Shown: piece by piece, positions 61,793 to 64,000 of the stretch | Numbering within the stretch: position 1 is the stretch's first letter | Layout: the number at the start of each line of letters is the position of its first letter | From: Verrucomicrobiaceae bacterium | GTDB taxonomy: Bacteria; Verrucomicrobiota; Verrucomicrobiia; Verrucomicrobiales; Akkermansiaceae | Length of the DNA stretch: 64,000 nt | Direction of reading: 5' to 3' | Assembly (NCBI GenBank): GCA_027484055.1 | Contig: JAIXQH010000014.1 | Coordinates: 186,001-250,000, forward strand | Notes under the pieces: model-generated | Seen by the model: the letters and a program-made list of their open reading frames with translations, nothing else | What the model was told of the DNA's origin: nothing | The model's database searches: none | Program-made: the position numbers and the translations under genes

Positions 61793-63019
61793 CTAGTGAG
61801 ACTCGGACGCGGGGCAAGCCCTCAATGCAAGTCGATGCAAATCATCCGCGCTTAATTGGATTTCCGGGCGATTCCACGCAATTTCAAGGACATGGAAGCT
61901 CCCGCCAAGGTGGGCGGGGTGGGTGAGTGTCTGAAATTGGCGCAGTCCGGCCAAGTCTGGACGGCCTTCTTGGGCGAGGAGCCACTCGCGGGCTTGGCCA
62001 GTGAGCCAGCTTCCTTGGGAGCTGAAATGACGCGGTTGGCCGCCTAGCAGGATCGCCATTTCCGCGACAGCGGTGAAATCGACATGGGCGGTGATGTCAA
62101 TTTCTCCGGGGCGATCGAATGGGTCTTCACCCGCACGATGGGCTGAAAACGTGCGAATTGTGCCAGAGCTTCGGGCTGGGTGGTAGTATTCCGGGCGGGC
62201 AAATCCGTAGTCCAGCCAGAGCAGCAGTCCCGAGCTCAGGCAGCGGGTAAGCGGAGCGAAGAAATCTTGGTAATTCGTGCGGATTTCGGTGCGGTAGCCA
62301 TCAGGGAAATCGTCACCGAGCTGGCTGAGGGCTTGCTTCAACAGCACGTCGCTGACGGGATAATTTTCCCAAATAAATCCGCCGCTGGGCGAAATGCTGA
62401 CGCGGCATTCCCACCAAGCATGGTCCCGCCACTCCACGACGTGAAAGGGCAGCGCGTCGAGCAACTCATTGCCGAAGGCGATCCCAGGAAGTGCTTCTGC
62501 ACTCAGTTCGCTGCAGTCGCCGACGAAGCGTAGCGATGCAGAGAAATCGGCAAGTGTCTGGCGTTGTGAGGCTTGGAGCAGAGGAAGTGGCTCGGGAATG
62601 CAGTATTCGAGCGCGGCGAAGGCCACCGGAGCGAGTCTCTGCAGCGCACGGAGCACGTCTGCGGCGAGGGTGCCGTCATGGGCTCCACATTCGATGATTC
62701 TCCAAGCAGCCGGGGAACCCAAGTTTTCCCACTCCGCCAAAAATCGCCTGGCCAAGAGCTCTCCAAACAAGGGGCCCACGCTGACGCTGGTAAAAAAATC
62801 ACCGCCACGGCCTACCTGGCGAGTGCCGCGAGCGTAGTAGCCGAGAGTCGGCTCATAGAGCGCGGTGGCCATGAAATCGCTGAAGCGCAGCGAGCCTTGC
62901 TGGCTGATCCGCGCTGCGAGAAGAGCGGATAACGAAGGAGTTGCGGGCGGCGCGCCGATCGGATAGCGTCCCACGGGCGCGTCGGCTGGTAGAGGCGATG
63001 TGGTATCCAGATCAAGCAT
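61793..63019 (-). CDS. SAM-dependent methyltransferase of the MidA/NDUFAF7 family
   Basis: 408 residues. The conserved start FSDFMATALYEPTLGYYARG and GRGGDFFTSVSVGPLFGELLARRF appear near residues 46-90, the SAM loop is IIECGAHDGTLAADVL, and GNELLDALPFHVVEW follows. In eukaryotes NDUFAF7 methylates an Arg of a complex I subunit; the bacterial target is not established. Its ATG (63017-63019 on the minus strand) overlaps the divergent PBP start codon in CATG. A later in-frame start would be needed to separate them, but none gives a full N-terminus. Confidence 0.9.
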   Translation of the reverse strand: MLDLDTTSPLPADAPVGRYPIGAPPATPSLSALLAARISQQGSLRFSDFMATALYEPTLGYYARGTRQVGRGGDFFTSVSVGPLFGELLARRFLAEWENLGSPAAWRIIECGAHDGTLAADVLRALQRLAPVAFAALEYCIPEPLPLLQASQRQTLADFSASLRFVGDCSELSAEALPGIAFGNELLDALPFHVVEWRDHAWWECRVSISPSGGFIWENYPVSDVLLKQALSQLGDDFPDGYRTEIRTNYQDFFAPLTRCLSSGLLLWLDYGFARPEYYHPARSSGTIRTFSAHRAGEDPFDRPGEIDITAHVDFTAVAEMAILLGGQPRHFSSQGSWLTGQAREWLLAQEGRPDLAGLRQFQTLTHPAHLGGSFHVLEIAWNRPEIQLSADDLHRLALRACPASESH

Positions 63020-64000
63020 GGCAAAGAATCAGAGAGTAAATTCGAGAAAACGCAAGAGCCGCTGGTTTTTCATGCGCACGGGCTTTTGGCTCAGCCTTTT
63101 CCTCCTCGCGACGGTCGCCGCAGTGGCGGGCTGGATTTTTGTCACCAACTACACGGCAGAATACCGCAAACGAGCGGAAACCTATGACATGGCCCGCATC
63201 AATGATCTCGAAGAACCGAGCATCATCCTCGACCGAAATAGCAAAGAAATCGGCCGGATCTTCGTGCAGAACCGCAGTGTGCTCCCCATCGATCAAGTGC
63301 CGGAAATCTTCATCCAAGCCTTACGAGCAGGTGAGGATTCGCGATTTCTCACGCATGATGGGGTGGATTACATCGGCGTGATCCGGGCGATGATTCTTAA
63401 CGCAAAAGGCGGAAATCAAGGCGCGAGCACCATTACCCAGCAGCTCGCAAGAAATGCCTATAACCTCAAGGAAGAAGCCGTCATGAGAAAGGAAACGACG
63501 ATCCAGCGAAAGCTGGTAGAGGCCTTCCTCGCTTGGCGAATCGAGAAGCGTTACACCAAGCGAAACATCCTCGATTTCTACCTCAATCGCATTTATTTCG
63601 GCAGTGGCTTCTATGGGATTCGTTCAGCATCATTGGGTTATTTTGGTAAAGAGCCGCTGCAACTCACGGTGGATGAATGCGCGTCTCTGGTGACTTTGAT
63701 TAAAAATCCCAATGGTCGTTCGCCCTTAAATAACCCAGAAGTGAACCGAAACGGTCGCAACTACGTATTGGGAAGAATGCACGAGGAGGGCATGATTTCT
63801 TCCTCCGACCTTGAGACGCTTAAGGCACTGCCTCTCAGCCTCAGTCCCAAGCCTCTGCGCCGTGGCACTTCCCATCTGTATGAACGAGTGGCGGAAGCGG
63901 TGGGCAAAGCACTCGGCGAAGATGCACTCGCTTCCGGGAATTTTAAAATACACACCACGATTCTTGCGGAAGCGCAGAATGCCGCTCAAAAGGCCTTACA
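63018..64000 (+). CDS. Class A penicillin-binding protein (peptidoglycan glycosyltransferase), 5' part
   Basis: 327 complete codons are visible and the frame runs off the right edge. A cytoplasmic basic tip is followed by a membrane helix (about residues 23-43). The glycosyltransferase family 51 domain then starts, with the catalytic Glu in RAGEDSRFLTHDGVDYIGV and the QGASTITQQLARN signature. Later motifs include RKLVEAFLAWRIEKRYTKRNILDFYLNRIYFGSGFYGI. These enzymes polymerise lipid II; the transpeptidase half lies outside the window. Start choice ATG 63018 overlaps the divergent gene's start. Confidence 0.95.
   Translation, partial: MAKNQRVNSRKRKSRWFFMRTGFWLSLFLLATVAAVAGWIFVTNYTAEYRKRAETYDMARINDLEEPSIILDRNSKEIGRIFVQNRSVLPIDQVPEIFIQALRAGEDSRFLTHDGVDYIGVIRAMILNAKGGNQGASTITQQLARNAYNLKEEAVMRKETTIQRKLVEAFLAWRIEKRYTKRNILDFYLNRIYFGSGFYGIRSASLGYFGKEPLQLTVDECASLVTLIKNPNGRSPLNNPEVNRNGRNYVLGRMHEEGMISSSDLETLKALPLSLSPKPLRRGTSHLYERVAEAVGKALGEDALASGNFKIHTTILAEAQNAAQKAL

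Noticed and set aside
1-64000. CRISPR array
   Set aside because: No run of 25-40-bp identical repeats with unique spacers was seen. The 21-bp array has too short a period and a degenerate core.

Overview
The window looks like a chromosomal segment of a Gram-negative bacterium of the Verrucomicrobiota (Verrucomicrobiales-like). This is inferred from the gene mix: a Bacteroidetes-type long PurF, glutaminyl-tRNA synthetase, an McsA-McsB-ClpC arginine-phosphorylation/protease operon beside outer-membrane TonB receptor genes, many GC-rich genes whose starts have pyrimidine-rich leaders and no Shine-Dalgarno, and several lineage-type secreted proteins of unknown function. No rRNA is present, so the placement is not proven. 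Three tRNAs (Ser-CGA, Asp-GTC, Leu-TAG) are present. No CRISPR array, integrase or prophage was found.

Layout. 1-11.8 kb: 3' end of purF, an RDD membrane protein, a three-gene light-repair cluster (SDR, flavin reductase, photolyase lacking the usual Fe-S ligands), a HIT protein, a PA14-like membrane protein, glnS, an M20 peptidase, 5-formyl-THF cyclo-ligase and a CYTH protein. 11.9-17 kb: ilvE-mcsA-mcsB-clpC operon ending in a strong hairpin terminator. 17-28.5 kb: AI-2E-type permease, zinc-ribbon/HEAT protein, purU, tRNA-Ser, a possible structured leader, a TonB receptor, accA, a Gfo/Idh/MocA dehydrogenase, a heme pair (hemX-like, hemA) and a cNMP-binding protein. 28.5-29.4 kb: a RAYT transposase between two near-identical ~178-bp REP/BIME-like elements. 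29.4-41 kb: ABC exporter, tandem class II aldolase protein, tRNA-Asp, fabD, a lipoprotein aminopeptidase, zinc-ribbon proteins, purC, a RimK-type ligase and an RlmM-like methyltransferase.

41.2-51.7 kb is the main accessory region. It lies between the RlmM-like gene and xseA and is bounded by a ~50-bp direct repeat. A remnant of the RlmM C-terminus sits on the far (xseA) side. Inside are a 29-bp imperfect inverted repeat just outside the left boundary, a 13-unit degenerate array with exact 21-bp period, an XRE regulator, two secreted accessory proteins, a 2140-residue secreted RHS/YD polymorphic toxin with a transglutaminase-like N-domain and an HH-motif nuclease-like tip, an apparent immunity gene and a 56-codon small ORF.

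51.7-64 kb: xseA, a ZnuBC-type metal ABC transporter with a small accessory protein, two secreted proteins, a hicAB toxin-antitoxin pair with a palindromic operator, an HNH nuclease pair, tyrS, tRNA-Leu, a MidA/NDUFAF7-type methyltransferase and the 5' part of a class A penicillin-binding protein whose start codon overlaps that of the divergent methyltransferase. De novo purine and one-carbon enzymes (purF, purC, purU, 5-FCL) are scattered rather than in one operon. The boundary repeats, RAYT/REP unit and toxin-antitoxin genes mark the mobile parts of an otherwise housekeeping segment.
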